From contig NZ_CP030831.1 in assembly GCF_003597675.1 (NCBI RefSeq), positions 1 through 64,000 on the forward strand: DNA of 64,000 nt, given 5' to 3'. Both the position numbers and the translations under genes were made by a program. This DNA is from Neorhizobium sp. NCHU2750 (lineage in GTDB: Bacteria > Pseudomonadota > Alphaproteobacteria > Rhizobiales > Rhizobiaceae). The notes under the pieces are model-generated. The model ran no database searches. It was not told the origin of the DNA and was given only the letters and a program-made list of their open reading frames with translations. Position 1 is the stretch's first letter; each line of letters opens with the position of its first letter. Below are positions 28,530 to 37,407 of this stretch, piece after piece.

Positions 28530-28559
28530 CTAAGAGAAAAGAGCATTTATTAGAATATT

Positions 28560-28570
28560 TGTATGTTTGT
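28560..28570 (+). promoter_or_regulatory. overdrive-like transfer enhancer
   Basis: TGTATGTTTGT, matching the core of the Ti overdrive sequence that VirC1 binds, 30 bp outside the right border. A second weaker TTTGTATGTG occurs near 28600. Confidence 0.65.
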
Positions 28571-28667
28571 AAGAGCGTGAAAGACTCATTCGATCGTTCG
28601 TTTGTATGTGCAAGCCCCATAGAGCCCGTTCTAGATGCTCGACGGTCCACGCGCTATTGGCATCTCT

Positions 28668-29732
28668 TCAACTTCCCAAAGTTCGGAAAGCCTGACGACG
28701 CAGCAACATTCCAAAGAGATCTCGAGGCTCGTCCGGATCGGCTATTAGGTCGAGTGGGCTGCTGTGGCTTGATCCCTCAACGCGGTCGCGGACGTAGCGC
28801 AGCGCCGAAAAATCCTCGATCGCAAATCCGACGCTGTCGAAAAGCGTGATTTGCTTGTCGCTCTTTCGGCCGACGTCCTGGCCAGTCATTACGCGCCAAA
28901 GTTCCGTCACAGGATGATCTGGCGCGAGTTGCTGGATCTCGCCTTCAATCCGGGTCTGTGGCGGAAACTCCACGAAAATATCCGAACGCAGCAAGATATC
29001 GCGGTGCATCTCGGTCTTGCCTGGGCAGTCGCCGCCGACGCCGTTGATGTGGACGCCGGGCCCGATCATATTGTCGCTCAGGATCGTGGCGTTGTGCTTG
29101 TCGGCCGTCGCTGTCGTAATGATATCGGCACCTTCGACCGCCTGTTCCGCAGAGGTGCACGCCTCGATCTGAAACCCGAACCGCTGGAGATTGCGGCTGC
29201 AGCGAGCTGTTGCCTCCGGGTCGATATCGTAAAGCCGTATCCGATCGATATGGAGCAGCGCCTTGAAGGCGAGCGCCTGGAACTCGCTCTGGGCACCGTT
29301 GCCGATCAGCGCCATCGTGCGCGCATCTTTACGCGCCAGATATTTTGCCGCGATCGCGGAGGTTGCGGCCGTTCGCAAGGCCGTCAGGATTGTCATTTCC
29401 GACAGCAGCAGCGGATAGCCGCTATCGACATCGGAGAGCACGCCGAACGCGGTCACCGTCTGGCGTCCCGACTTCGTGTTTTTCGGGTGGCCGTTGACGT
29501 ATTTAAAGCCGTAGAGGGTGCCGTCGCTCGTCGGCATGAGTTCAATCACGCCGTCCCGCGAATGCGAGGCGATGCGTGGAATCTTGTCGAAGCTTTCCCA
29601 GCGCCGGAAATCTTCTTCAATGTAGCCGGCCAGTTGAACAAGGAAGTTCTCGACCCCGGTGCTGACCACCAGGTCCATCATGTTCTCAACACTGATGAAC
29701 GGAACGATGTTGAGGTTGGCAATTGCGGGCAT
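28668..29732 (-). CDS. ocd: ornithine cyclodeaminase
   Basis: 354 residues from the ATG at 29730-29732 (MPAIANLNIVPFISVENM); a longer in-frame start to 29783 would overlap the upstream gene. It converts ornithine to proline with release of ammonia, the last step of nopaline use after arginase. NAD-binding motif ALIGNGAQSEFQALAF, then LYDIDPEATARC; GVGGDCPGKTEMHRDIL is the conserved substrate-side block. Last gene of the leftward noc operon, ending 138 bp from the T-DNA right border. Confidence 0.96.
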   Translation of the reverse strand: MPAIANLNIVPFISVENMMDLVVSTGVENFLVQLAGYIEEDFRRWESFDKIPRIASHSRDGVIELMPTSDGTLYGFKYVNGHPKNTKSGRQTVTAFGVLSDVDSGYPLLLSEMTILTALRTAATSAIAAKYLARKDARTMALIGNGAQSEFQALAFKALLHIDRIRLYDIDPEATARCSRNLQRFGFQIEACTSAEQAVEGADIITTATADKHNATILSDNMIGPGVHINGVGGDCPGKTEMHRDILLRSDIFVEFPPQTRIEGEIQQLAPDHPVTELWRVMTGQDVGRKSDKQITLFDSVGFAIEDFSALRYVRDRVEGSSHSSPLDLIADPDEPRDLFGMLLRRQAFRTLGS

Positions 29733-29779
29733 CTTTTGGCCCCCTTCATTGGTTTGATAGACTGTCGGACGAGCCCGGA

Positions 29780-30862
29780 TCACACGGGTTCGTCCGTGAT
29801 CGCGTACCCGGCGATTACCCGTTTCCTGAGCGTGGGCAGATCGAGCGGGCCGAGGTCTGGAAGCAGGTCGTTTTCTTCGGAGAAGTCGCGTCCGTAGCAG
29901 GCGCTTAAGATCTGCACGCCGCTTTCATGCAAGGGTGCAGACAGGCCGGCTGCTTTTGCCAGATGCAGGGTCGGGATCAGACCGAAGGGAACGTCCTCGA
30001 GCACGTAGCGAGTATCAACGCTCTTTGGGCCTGCCGGGTCGCTTCCGCGCTCGACCAGGATCGACGATATTTCCGAAACGGATTGGCCGGATATGTCGAA
30101 CGACAATCGGAAGTGATCGAAGGTGGATCGGACCGTCTTGCCGAAGGCGGAAGCGATTGCCAGCCTCTCCAGATCGAGCGCCTCAAGGAAGCGGCCGACG
30201 GCAGGCGTGACGTTGGTGTTCTGACCCCATTCCTCAGCTCGCTCGATACGTGACAGATTGCACAGCGCGATGCCCATATGGTCCTGGGGATTGAGATTGC
30301 TCAATGCGATCGTGAGGATATCGTCCTTCACGTCGAAGCGATCACCGAACAGAGCGACACAGGTTTCGTGCGCCCGTCCTGCGAAACGTGCCGGCACGGT
30401 CGCCATATCGACCTTTGCCCGGATGGCGCCGATGTTGAACGTATCCGCCTCCCGCAGCTTGCATGTCAGCACAGTTGTGCTCCATGCCGTGATTGGGATC
30501 TCGATTCCACGCTCGGCCAACCCTTTGGCGAGGTAGAGCGCCGCAAAGGAAAGATGGGCGCTGATGATCACCGAATGACGTGCGCTGAGGTGCGGCAGAA
30601 GAGCGTCGAGAACAAAGCGGTGACCATAGGCGGGCAGCGCCAGCACGATCACATCGGCTTCGGCCAATTCCTGGGCGTTCGTGCAGATATGCGGGTGGAA
30701 CTCCGTGATGATCGCACCCGTGATCTTCACCGGTGCGCCGGCAGAGAAAGCAGCAGTTCTTTCGCGTGAACGCGACCAGATCAATGGCTCATGTCCATTC
30801 TGCAAGAGGAACGCCGCATACCCAATGCCGATCGATCCTGCTCCGGCGATTCCAACCTTCAT
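29780..30862 (-). CDS. octopine/nopaline dehydrogenase-family protein
   Basis: 360 residues from the ATG at 30860-30862, preceded by a strong AGGAGG. The N-terminal Rossmann motif [23 protein letters not shown] and the helical C-terminal domain with [19 protein letters not shown] are those of the opine dehydrogenase family to which nopaline synthase also belongs. In a bacterial catabolic operon it probably acts on an opine or a related imino acid, but I cannot say in which direction. It lies 47 bp upstream of ocd and 75 bp downstream of the arginase gene. Confidence 0.85.
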   Translation of the reverse strand: MKVGIAGAGSIGIGYAAFLLQNGHEPLIWSRSRERTAAFSAGAPVKITGAIITEFHPHICTNAQELAEADVIVLALPAYGHRFVLDALLPHLSARHSVIISAHLSFAALYLAKGLAERGIEIPITAWSTTVLTCKLREADTFNIGAIRAKVDMATVPARFAGRAHETCVALFGDRFDVKDDILTIALSNLNPQDHMGIALCNLSRIERAEEWGQNTNVTPAVGRFLEALDLERLAIASAFGKTVRSTFDHFRLSFDISGQSVSEISSILVERGSDPAGPKSVDTRYVLEDVPFGLIPTLHLAKAAGLSAPLHESGVQILSACYGRDFSEENDLLPDLGPLDLPTLRKRVIAGYAITDEPV

Positions 30863-30937
30863 CTTCTTCCTCCTGGTTTCGAAGGGTTGTCTCAATGCGA
30901 GAGGCAAACCTCGATCGCACCGGGCCACACCCGGTGG

Positions 30938-31861
30938 TCAAAATGCTGTTGTCACCCTGTCGAACACGCGCCGGCCGAACAGGCTCGCGGCAAGATCGGT
31001 CATCAGTCGGGCCGTGCGCCCTCGCTCGTCCAGAAACGGATTGAGCTCCGCAAGGTCGAGCGAGGTGACGAGACCGCTGTCATGGAGCATCTCCATGATG
31101 AGGTGTGCCTCTCGGAAAGTCGCCCCGCCCGGAACCGTGGTGCCCACCGCCGGCGCAATCCCGGGATCGAGGAAGTCGACGTCGAGGCTGACGTGCAATC
31201 TGCCCTTGGCCTTGCTCACGCGGTCAAGAAAGACGCCCAGCGGGCGTATGACCCCTTGCTCGTCCAGAACCCGCGTGTCGGAGACTTCGATACCGATCTC
31301 GGCAACCCGGCGCCTTTCTTCCGGGTCGACCGAGCGAATTCCCATCATGGATACGTTGCGGGGATCCACACGCGCGGCCAGCGGCGGTAGTCCTTCGAAG
31401 CCAGGCTGGCCCGTATAGTAGGCGACCGGCGTGCCATGAAGATTGCCGCTTGCAGTCGTGTGTAGGGTATGCAGGTCTGGGTGCGCGTCCAGCCAGAGGA
31501 CGAATTGCTCCCTGCCGAGTTCGGCCGCTCGTTCGGCCTCCCCGGAAACGGTACCGGCAGACATTGAGTGATCGCCGCCGAGAAAAACCGGAAGATCGCA
31601 GCTGCGGGCCATCTCCAGCGCCTTTTTGGAGAGACTGCGCGTCCATCCCACCAGAGCATCGAGGTTCTTCACCGCGGAATTGGTGTGACTGATTTCGGGC
31701 TCCGCCGTCGGCGTCGCATCTCCGAGATCAGTGACGGCCCAGCCCAGTTCCGTCAAAGCTCGCGACAAGCCGGCAGTCCGAAACGCATCAGGCCCCATCA
31801 GGCATCCGGGTTGGGATGCGCCGCTTTGAACGGGGGCTCCCGGGATTTGGCACGTCTTCAA
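30938..31861 (-). CDS. arcA: arginase
   Basis: 307 residues when started at the TTG at 31859-31861, which has an AAGGAG six bases before it and gives [14 protein letters not shown], aligned with the start of bacterial arginases. An ATG at 31894 and a GTG at 31945 are alternatives. Mn-binding motifs are complete: [17 protein letters not shown], and [20 protein letters not shown] and [14 protein letters not shown] are also typical. It hydrolyses the arginine released from nopaline to ornithine and urea, feeding Ocd. Confidence 0.95.
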   Translation of the reverse strand: MKTCQIPGAPVQSGASQPGCLMGPDAFRTAGLSRALTELGWAVTDLGDATPTAEPEISHTNSAVKNLDALVGWTRSLSKKALEMARSCDLPVFLGGDHSMSAGTVSGEAERAAELGREQFVLWLDAHPDLHTLHTTASGNLHGTPVAYYTGQPGFEGLPPLAARVDPRNVSMMGIRSVDPEERRRVAEIGIEVSDTRVLDEQGVIRPLGVFLDRVSKAKGRLHVSLDVDFLDPGIAPAVGTTVPGGATFREAHLIMEMLHDSGLVTSLDLAELNPFLDERGRTARLMTDLAASLFGRRVFDRVTTAF

Positions 31862-31941
31862 CTCATTCTCCTTGCGACGCCGTGAGGCGTTCATTTCTTG
31901 ACTGCAAATCTGGTCACCACGCTGTGGCGATGTCAGAACGA

Positions 31942-33360
31942 TCACTCATGTATCGACGCTGAAACGACTTCCTCGGCCTGCTGAGCTGCAAGCATCGATA
32001 CCGTTAAGGGAACGAAGGGAGGCCGCGGATTGAACAGGCCGACCTCGCCAGCGGTCAGACCGGCGACGGACTTCACCAGTTCGTGCACCGGGTAGCCGCA
32101 CTGCCTTCCCTGACAGGGACCCATGCCCGCGCGTGTAAAACTCTTCAGCTGGTTAGGGCCTCGGCAAGCGCCACGGACAGCAGCTTCCCTCAACACGCCC
32201 GCGCTCAACTCCTCGCACCGGCAGACGATCGTTTCGTCGTCCGGCTGGGTCCGCGCAATATTCGGCGGGTAGGCCCCATCCAGAAATCGCCGGAACGACT
32301 TTTGCCGGCCATGCTGTGCTCTCAGCGGTTTTGTCTCGGTATTCGCCTGAGCGGCCGTCAGGGCGCCGTCACGAAGAAGGATACCGGTCGCGGCGATCTC
32401 TCCTTCGATCTCGGCATTGACGGCGCCGCCGATCCGAGCACCGTCCCCGGCTATGTACAGTCCGTCCGGACCTGCGTTCATCCACTCGTCGCGCTCAAGC
32501 CGGAACGCTGACTGGCCGACATCCCACATCAGTTGCGCGCCGACCGACACGGCCAACTGATGGCTTGGCACCAGCCCCTCGTGTACAAGAAGGGATTTGA
32601 CCTCCAATCGGTCGGACCTGCCGTTTGAAGTTTCGAACCGTACAGTTTCCAGTCGTCCGCTTCCTTCGGCGCTGATTTTGACCACGTTGCGTACGTGCCG
32701 AACGCCACTGAACTGCGGTAACCAGGCAATCCCTTTCAGGATTTGGCCGGGCTCCTTTAGCGCCCCGCGAAAACCGCGCAGCGAACGGCTGATGAGACCC
32801 CGAGGGGTCGTATCGAGATAAGCGACGGGCTTTGTCCCGGCGAGCCGCATCTGCTGCATGTATAGTAGGGGAAGAGGTCCGCTCCCGACCACGGCAACTG
32901 GCCCCCGTGGCAGTTGGCCCGCCGTCTTAAGGAGAATCTGTGCGGCGCCGACCGTCATGATGCCGGGTAGCGTCCAGCCGGTGAACGGAACCGGGCGTTC
33001 CTGTGCGCCCATAGCGAGCAAGAGATGCCGTCCCATGACAGAACGAATTTCTCCACCCTTTACATATTCCACCGTCCAACCCTGGCTGAGCCTGCTTACC
33101 TGAGCCTCCGGAATGTAGTCGGCGCCGCTGGCCAGGAATGCTTCGATTTGCCGGATGCCGCGTCGATATTCCGCCCCCAGAACGTTTATGACCGGGCTCG
33201 TCGCGTTGCTGCCGGCATTACGCCAGATCTGACCTCCGGGCTGTGATTGCGAATCCAGCAAGACGACGGATAGGCCGCCGCGCACAGCTCGCCTCGCGGC
33301 GGCCATGCCAGCGGGGCCAGCTCCGACGATTAACAGGTCGGCGCTCGAATTCGGGTTCAT
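31942..33360 (-). CDS. noxA: nopaline oxidase subunit A
   Basis: 472 residues. The N-terminal FAD motif LLIVGAGPAGMAAARRAVRGG, a second dinucleotide motif GPVAVVGSGPLPLLYMQQM near residue 155, and the C-terminal cysteine cluster VCRCEEL...GPCQGRQC that binds an iron-sulfur centre place it with the NoxA/OoxA opine oxidases (related to HcnB). With NoxB it cleaves nopaline to arginine and 2-oxoglutarate at the membrane. It overlaps the small iron-sulfur gene upstream by 4 bp. Confidence 0.95.
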   Translation of the reverse strand: MNPNSSADLLIVGAGPAGMAAARRAVRGGLSVVLLDSQSQPGGQIWRNAGSNATSPVINVLGAEYRRGIRQIEAFLASGADYIPEAQVSRLSQGWTVEYVKGGEIRSVMGRHLLLAMGAQERPVPFTGWTLPGIMTVGAAQILLKTAGQLPRGPVAVVGSGPLPLLYMQQMRLAGTKPVAYLDTTPRGLISRSLRGFRGALKEPGQILKGIAWLPQFSGVRHVRNVVKISAEGSGRLETVRFETSNGRSDRLEVKSLLVHEGLVPSHQLAVSVGAQLMWDVGQSAFRLERDEWMNAGPDGLYIAGDGARIGGAVNAEIEGEIAATGILLRDGALTAAQANTETKPLRAQHGRQKSFRRFLDGAYPPNIARTQPDDETIVCRCEELSAGVLREAAVRGACRGPNQLKSFTRAGMGPCQGRQCGYPVHELVKSVAGLTAGEVGLFNPRPPFVPLTVSMLAAQQAEEVVSASIHE

Positions 33361-33650
33361 TTCAGCCTCTTCGGATGGTCATGGCGTTCGACCCTCATGC
33401 CGGCTTGAACCGTTTGCTGACAGCTTCGGATCGTGCCGATGTCTTCGATGTACACGATACATTCGAAACAGACGCCCATCATGCAGTAGGGCGCCCTGGG
33501 CTGGGCGGAAGGAAAGGAGGTCCGCGTATGGATGTCGTCCAGACGCAGAAAGACGGCGGCCAGAGGCTCCCCATCACGAGCGGTCACAGTTCGACCGTCG
33601 ATGGTGATTTCCACGCTTGGGCCGGAGGGAAAGAGAACTTCACTCGTCAC
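33357..33650 (-). CDS. small (2Fe-2S)-binding opine oxidase subunit
   Basis: 97 residues from the GTG at 33648-33650, which overlaps the noxB stop as GTGA; the stop likewise overlaps noxA (ATGA). A ferredoxin-like fold is suggested by ITIDGRTVTARDGEPLAAVFL and the cysteines of YCMMGVCFECIVYI and RSCQQTV (C-x4-C-x2-C...C). Such small subunits accompany HcnA- and SoxA-type oxidases. It probably transfers electrons in the NoxAB complex. Confidence 0.88.
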   Translation of the reverse strand: MTSEVLFPSGPSVEITIDGRTVTARDGEPLAAVFLRLDDIHTRTSFPSAQPRAPYCMMGVCFECIVYIEDIGTIRSCQQTVQAGMRVERHDHPKRLK

Positions 33651-34765
33651 GCCGCGATCCCCATCTTGAATCTGCTGCCGCGGAAAGCGTCGTAGGATGG
33701 CTCCCTTCCATCGGCTGCCAACCAATCGGCAAAAGGACCCGCATGCAGAGCGGCAAGGGTGACGCCGGAATGGCATGCGACGACATGGATGCCGGGGTAT
33801 CGCCGCGACCGATCGTAGACCGGCACCCCATCCGGGGTCAGCACGCGGAGTCCCGCCCATTGCCTTATGACACGCAACGCGCCGACGTCAGGCATCACAC
33901 TGATCGCGCGATTGGCGATATGACGTGCGCCGCCAGCTGTCACATCGGTAGACCGGCCCACACGTTCATTCGTAACGCCGAGCTGAAACGTGCCCGTCAT
34001 AGTCTGACGAATACCGCTGGCGGCGTAAGGAAATACCGGGGCGACCCGTTCCGTGATGAGAAGCTGCCCCTTTTCCGGAACGAGCAGAAGTGGAAGGTCC
34101 AGGCTCTTGGCAAAAGCCATGGAGTCATTTCCCGCTGCAATAATCACCCGCTCCGCTTCTATCGTGAGGCCATCCGTTGCCAGTCGGAAGCCACCAAGCG
34201 TGGGCGCGATGCTGTCGACGTGTTCGCCCGTCACCAAGGTTCCACCGAGGCGCACAAATCCCTCCAGCAAAGCGCGAAGGACCAGGAGAGGATTGACGTC
34301 ACCGTCCATATGACTGAACGACGCTGAACACACCTTCGGCCCGAGACGGATGTCGGGAAGCATGCGCTCAAGGCGCGAGCGCTCCAGCATCTCGAAACGA
34401 TAGTCAGGATGAATGGCAGCCATCTTTTCGCCGATGGCTTTTTCTTCTTCCGCCTGAGCTTCCGACACACAAAAGAGCAAACCACCGTTGCGGCGGTACT
34501 CTACGTCGACACCGGTCAGCTCTTTCAACTCGGAGGCAAAACCTGGCCACAGCTCAGCGCTTTGCCGCGTGATGCGATGATATTCAGGATATTCGTCGCC
34601 CTTGCCTTGAACCCAGATCAGGCCGAAATTTGTTCGGGACGCACGCAGCGCATCGTCCGCGCCATCGATGATGATCACCCGGCGCCCCAACTTGGCTAAC
34701 CCGTATCCAATTGCGGCGCCCACTACGCCGCCGCCAACAATGGCCGTCTCGAACTCGTGATCCAT
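33647..34765 (-). CDS. noxB: nopaline oxidase subunit B
   Basis: 372 residues of the D-amino-acid oxidase/glycine oxidase family, FAD motif TAIVGGGVVGAAIGYGLAKLG at residues about 7-27 and the C-terminal IHVVACHSGVTLAALHAGPFADWL. It is the catalytic FAD subunit of nopaline oxidase with NoxA. First gene of the leftward operon noxB-2Fe2S-noxA-arcA-opine dehydrogenase-ocd, in which start and stop codons overlap for the first three genes, implying translational coupling. Confidence 0.94.
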   Translation of the reverse strand: MDHEFETAIVGGGVVGAAIGYGLAKLGRRVIIIDGADDALRASRTNFGLIWVQGKGDEYPEYHRITRQSAELWPGFASELKELTGVDVEYRRNGGLLFCVSEAQAEEEKAIGEKMAAIHPDYRFEMLERSRLERMLPDIRLGPKVCSASFSHMDGDVNPLLVLRALLEGFVRLGGTLVTGEHVDSIAPTLGGFRLATDGLTIEAERVIIAAGNDSMAFAKSLDLPLLLVPEKGQLLITERVAPVFPYAASGIRQTMTGTFQLGVTNERVGRSTDVTAGGARHIANRAISVMPDVGALRVIRQWAGLRVLTPDGVPVYDRSRRYPGIHVVACHSGVTLAALHAGPFADWLAADGREPSYDAFRGSRFKMGIAA

Positions 34766-35367
34766 TTAACCTTCTCACAATACGAAGGCTTCCGTGCCCG
34801 GGCGAAACGTTCGATCCGTGGCCATTAGCCCCCAGTGAGCCAGACGCATCCTTCAATCCTCGTGCGGTCGGCTATACAGTGTGTCCAGCTGTCGCCGTTT
34901 GACGGCCAAGTTTTGAGGACCTTCTTTGCTTCGGTTTCATCAGTCTTGAACAGATGATCACCATGTGAAGCGGGTCGATTGCAGATCTGGCTATCTTGGA
35001 ATTCTTGCCTTCCAGCTTAGGGATAAGGCGTTGCCGTCCATGCTACAAGGGTAGTAATAGGCATACGGCGATGTTCAAATGTTATGAAGGCGGCATGGTC
35101 CTAGGGCCGTCGCGAGCGACAGGACGCGATCTCAGTCACCTTCGTCGCCCTCAGTTTCTATAAAGCAGGCGAGTCTCATCCGTTCCGATTGATTGCCGTT
35201 GCCAATCAATCGGTGGGATATGCAAATTCTCCAAGCGGAGTGAGCAGCGTATTCATCGCTGAAATATCGCGATGATCATTCCAGAACGGAGACAGGTTTC
35301 ATGCAGATCAGAATAGATCGAAATACCCCGCAGGCCGACCAACTGAAGAAGCGAGGGTGAGCGGCAG
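34766..35367. promoter_or_regulatory. noxB-hyuA divergent regulatory region
   Basis: 600 bp between the divergent noxB operon and hyuAB. Contains the 37-bp NocR-type repeat at 35031-35067 with a further TTGCCTTCCAGC at 35005-35016, so two or more NocR half-sites may lie here. Also an imperfect inverted pair GATTGATTGCCG...CCAATCAATCGG around 35187-35213. No gene. Confidence 0.6.
35031..35067 (+). promoter_or_regulatory. NocR-type site, copy between noxB and hyuA
   Basis: 30 of 37 positions match the sequence at 43906-43942 in front of nocR; both share TTGCC-x-TCCAT at the left and AGTAATAGGCAT at the right. The size is right for a LysR-regulator footprint. Inference: NocR controls the oxidase operon, hyuAB, or both from here. 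Confidence 0.65.
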
Positions 35368-37404
35368 ATGCTTAGAATCGGCGTTGATATCGGTGGGACG
35401 TTCACAGATTTTTGCGGGTGGCGTGAAGGAGAGGACAGGATCGTCACTCTGAAGGTTCCTTCGACTCCTCCCGCTTTCGAAAACGGTTTCCGCGAGGGAT
35501 TTGAAAAACTACTGGAACGGCTCGCGCCCGAGCCGGGCGAGGCGGCCTTCGTCATGCACGGCACCACGGTCAGCACGAATGCCGTAATCGAGCGAAAAGG
35601 CCCGAAGATCGCGTTCTTCGTAACGAAGGGATATAGGGATCTGCTCGAACTGCAGCGGATCGGCGTCCGCAACCCTCTGAACCTGTTCGAGACCCGAACC
35701 AGGCCGCTGATCGATCGCGAGATGGTTTTCGAGGTTGAGGAACGACTGCTGCGCGGCGGCTTGGTTCGAACCTCGATCGACGAGGCAGCAGTCGAGGCAC
35801 TTGCCCGTCGTGTAGCCGACGCAGGTGCTGCCGGCTATGCGGTCGCGCTGCTTCACAGCTACGCCAACCCGCAGCATGAACAAGCGGTCGCGCGGGCTAT
35901 CCGTAAAGCGGTCGGCGAAGATGCCGAGGTCAGCCTGTCCAGCGAGATCTGGCCGCGGATCGGAGAATACGAAAGAGCGATCGTCAGTGTGCTCAACGCT
36001 TTCGTGAAGCGCCGGATGAACGAGTATATCGGCGCGGTCGAAACTTATGTGGCTGAACGGTTGCCAGGGTCGCAACTTTTCGTCACACGCTCGAACGGTG
36101 GTGCGATGGCCGCCAGTGAGGCGCGCAACTTCCCCATCCATACACTTCTGTCGGGTCCGGCGTCTGGCGTGACGGCTGTGCAATATCTCGGCCGCGCCTT
36201 GCGCGAACACAACATCCTCACCATGGACATGGGTGGCACCAGCACTGACATCTCGCTCGTGCGCGATGGCGAAGCTCTCACCTCGACTTCGGCCGAGGTG
36301 GGTGAGTTTCCGGTTGTCATGCCAGTTACCAGCATCGAGGCGATCGGCGCAGGCGGCGGTTCGGTCGTCACGATTGATGGCGGGGTGTTGCGTATCGGCC
36401 CGCGCAGTGCTGGGTCCTATCCTGGCCCTGCCTGCTTCAGCCGAGGCGGCACGGAACCCACGCTGACCGATGCCTTTTTACTTGCGGGCTATTTGCCTGA
36501 AGCCCTTCTTGGCGGCGATATGCAGCTCGATCGTCATGCCGCCGAACGCGCTATGGCGCCGATTGCGGAGACTCTCAAGACGGACGTGCTCAGCGCCGCG
36601 GAAATGTGCGTCACCGTCGCAAGCTCCAACATGGTGGCCGGTGTCTTGCCTTATCTCGCACGCCAGGGCGTCGATCCCGAAGATCTGACGGTGCTCGTTT
36701 ACGGCGGAGCTGGCGCGATCCAGGGGCCGCTCCTTGCGGCCGAGATCGGCGTGAACCGCGTTCTTGTGCCGGCGACACCTTCCGTATTCTGTGCCCTCGG
36801 GGGCCTTGTCTCTGATTTGAGCAATGACGCGCTCGAAACCGTCCACGGCCTTGATATCGATGGTTCTCTCATCGCGAAGAAGTTTCAGGTCCTTCGCGAG
36901 CAGGGAGCCGAATGGTTATCGCGGCAGGCACCGCCGGAGCGTCTCGTGTCGAAAACGTTCGAGTGCTGGGCTGAGATGCGCTACGTCGGGCAGTCCTTCC
37001 AGGTTGACGTGCGGCTGCCGGATACGGCGATCGAAGCGCACGACATTGCCGCAATGCATGCCGCCTTCCACCAAGAGCACGAACGGATCTACAGCCATGC
37101 CGACAAAGCGGCGCCAGTCGAATTCGTCGACCTGCGCATGCGCGTGCGTGGATCGATGTCGATACCTCAGCCCACAACACCTGAAACGTTCGGGGCTGGC
37201 GGTGCGCTCAAAACGGTTCGTTCGATGCGCTTCCACAACAAACTCATTCCCGAGGTACGCGTCTTCGATCGCGCATCTCTCACCCCCAACGATGCGATCC
37301 AGGGGCCGGCCGTCATCGAGCAGCGTGATGCGACGATCGTCGTTCCGCCAGAGTTCGTTGCCCGCGTTGGAGCCTTTGGCGCAATTCTCATGACCCGGAG
37401 CTGA
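35368..37404 (+). CDS. hyuA: hydantoinase/oxoprolinase subunit A
   Basis: 678 residues of the HyuA/acetone-carboxylase-beta family: LRIGVDIGGTFTDFCGW at the N-terminus (phosphate loop), FVMHGTTVSTNAVIERKG near residue 55, ILTMDMGGTSTDISLVRDG near 284 and LVYGGAGAIQGPLLAAEIG near 447. Such proteins use ATP to open hydantoin or 5-oxoproline rings, with HyuB as partner. The substrate in an opine context is not known; a cyclised opine or lactam is a possibility. Stop codon is 3 bp before the hyuB ATG. Confidence 0.93.
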   Translation: MLRIGVDIGGTFTDFCGWREGEDRIVTLKVPSTPPAFENGFREGFEKLLERLAPEPGEAAFVMHGTTVSTNAVIERKGPKIAFFVTKGYRDLLELQRIGVRNPLNLFETRTRPLIDREMVFEVEERLLRGGLVRTSIDEAAVEALARRVADAGAAGYAVALLHSYANPQHEQAVARAIRKAVGEDAEVSLSSEIWPRIGEYERAIVSVLNAFVKRRMNEYIGAVETYVAERLPGSQLFVTRSNGGAMAASEARNFPIHTLLSGPASGVTAVQYLGRALREHNILTMDMGGTSTDISLVRDGEALTSTSAEVGEFPVVMPVTSIEAIGAGGGSVVTIDGGVLRIGPRSAGSYPGPACFSRGGTEPTLTDAFLLAGYLPEALLGGDMQLDRHAAERAMAPIAETLKTDVLSAAEMCVTVASSNMVAGVLPYLARQGVDPEDLTVLVYGGAGAIQGPLLAAEIGVNRVLVPATPSVFCALGGLVSDLSNDALETVHGLDIDGSLIAKKFQVLREQGAEWLSRQAPPERLVSKTFECWAEMRYVGQSFQVDVRLPDTAIEAHDIAAMHAAFHQEHERIYSHADKAAPVEFVDLRMRVRGSMSIPQPTTPETFGAGGALKTVRSMRFHNKLIPEVRVFDRASLTPNDAIQGPAVIEQRDATIVVPPEFVARVGAFGAILMTRS

Positions 37405-37407
37405 TCA

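Noticed and set aside
28851..29897. 348-codon plus-strand frame
   Set aside because: Antisense to ocd and the end of the opine dehydrogenase-like gene, with no start signals.
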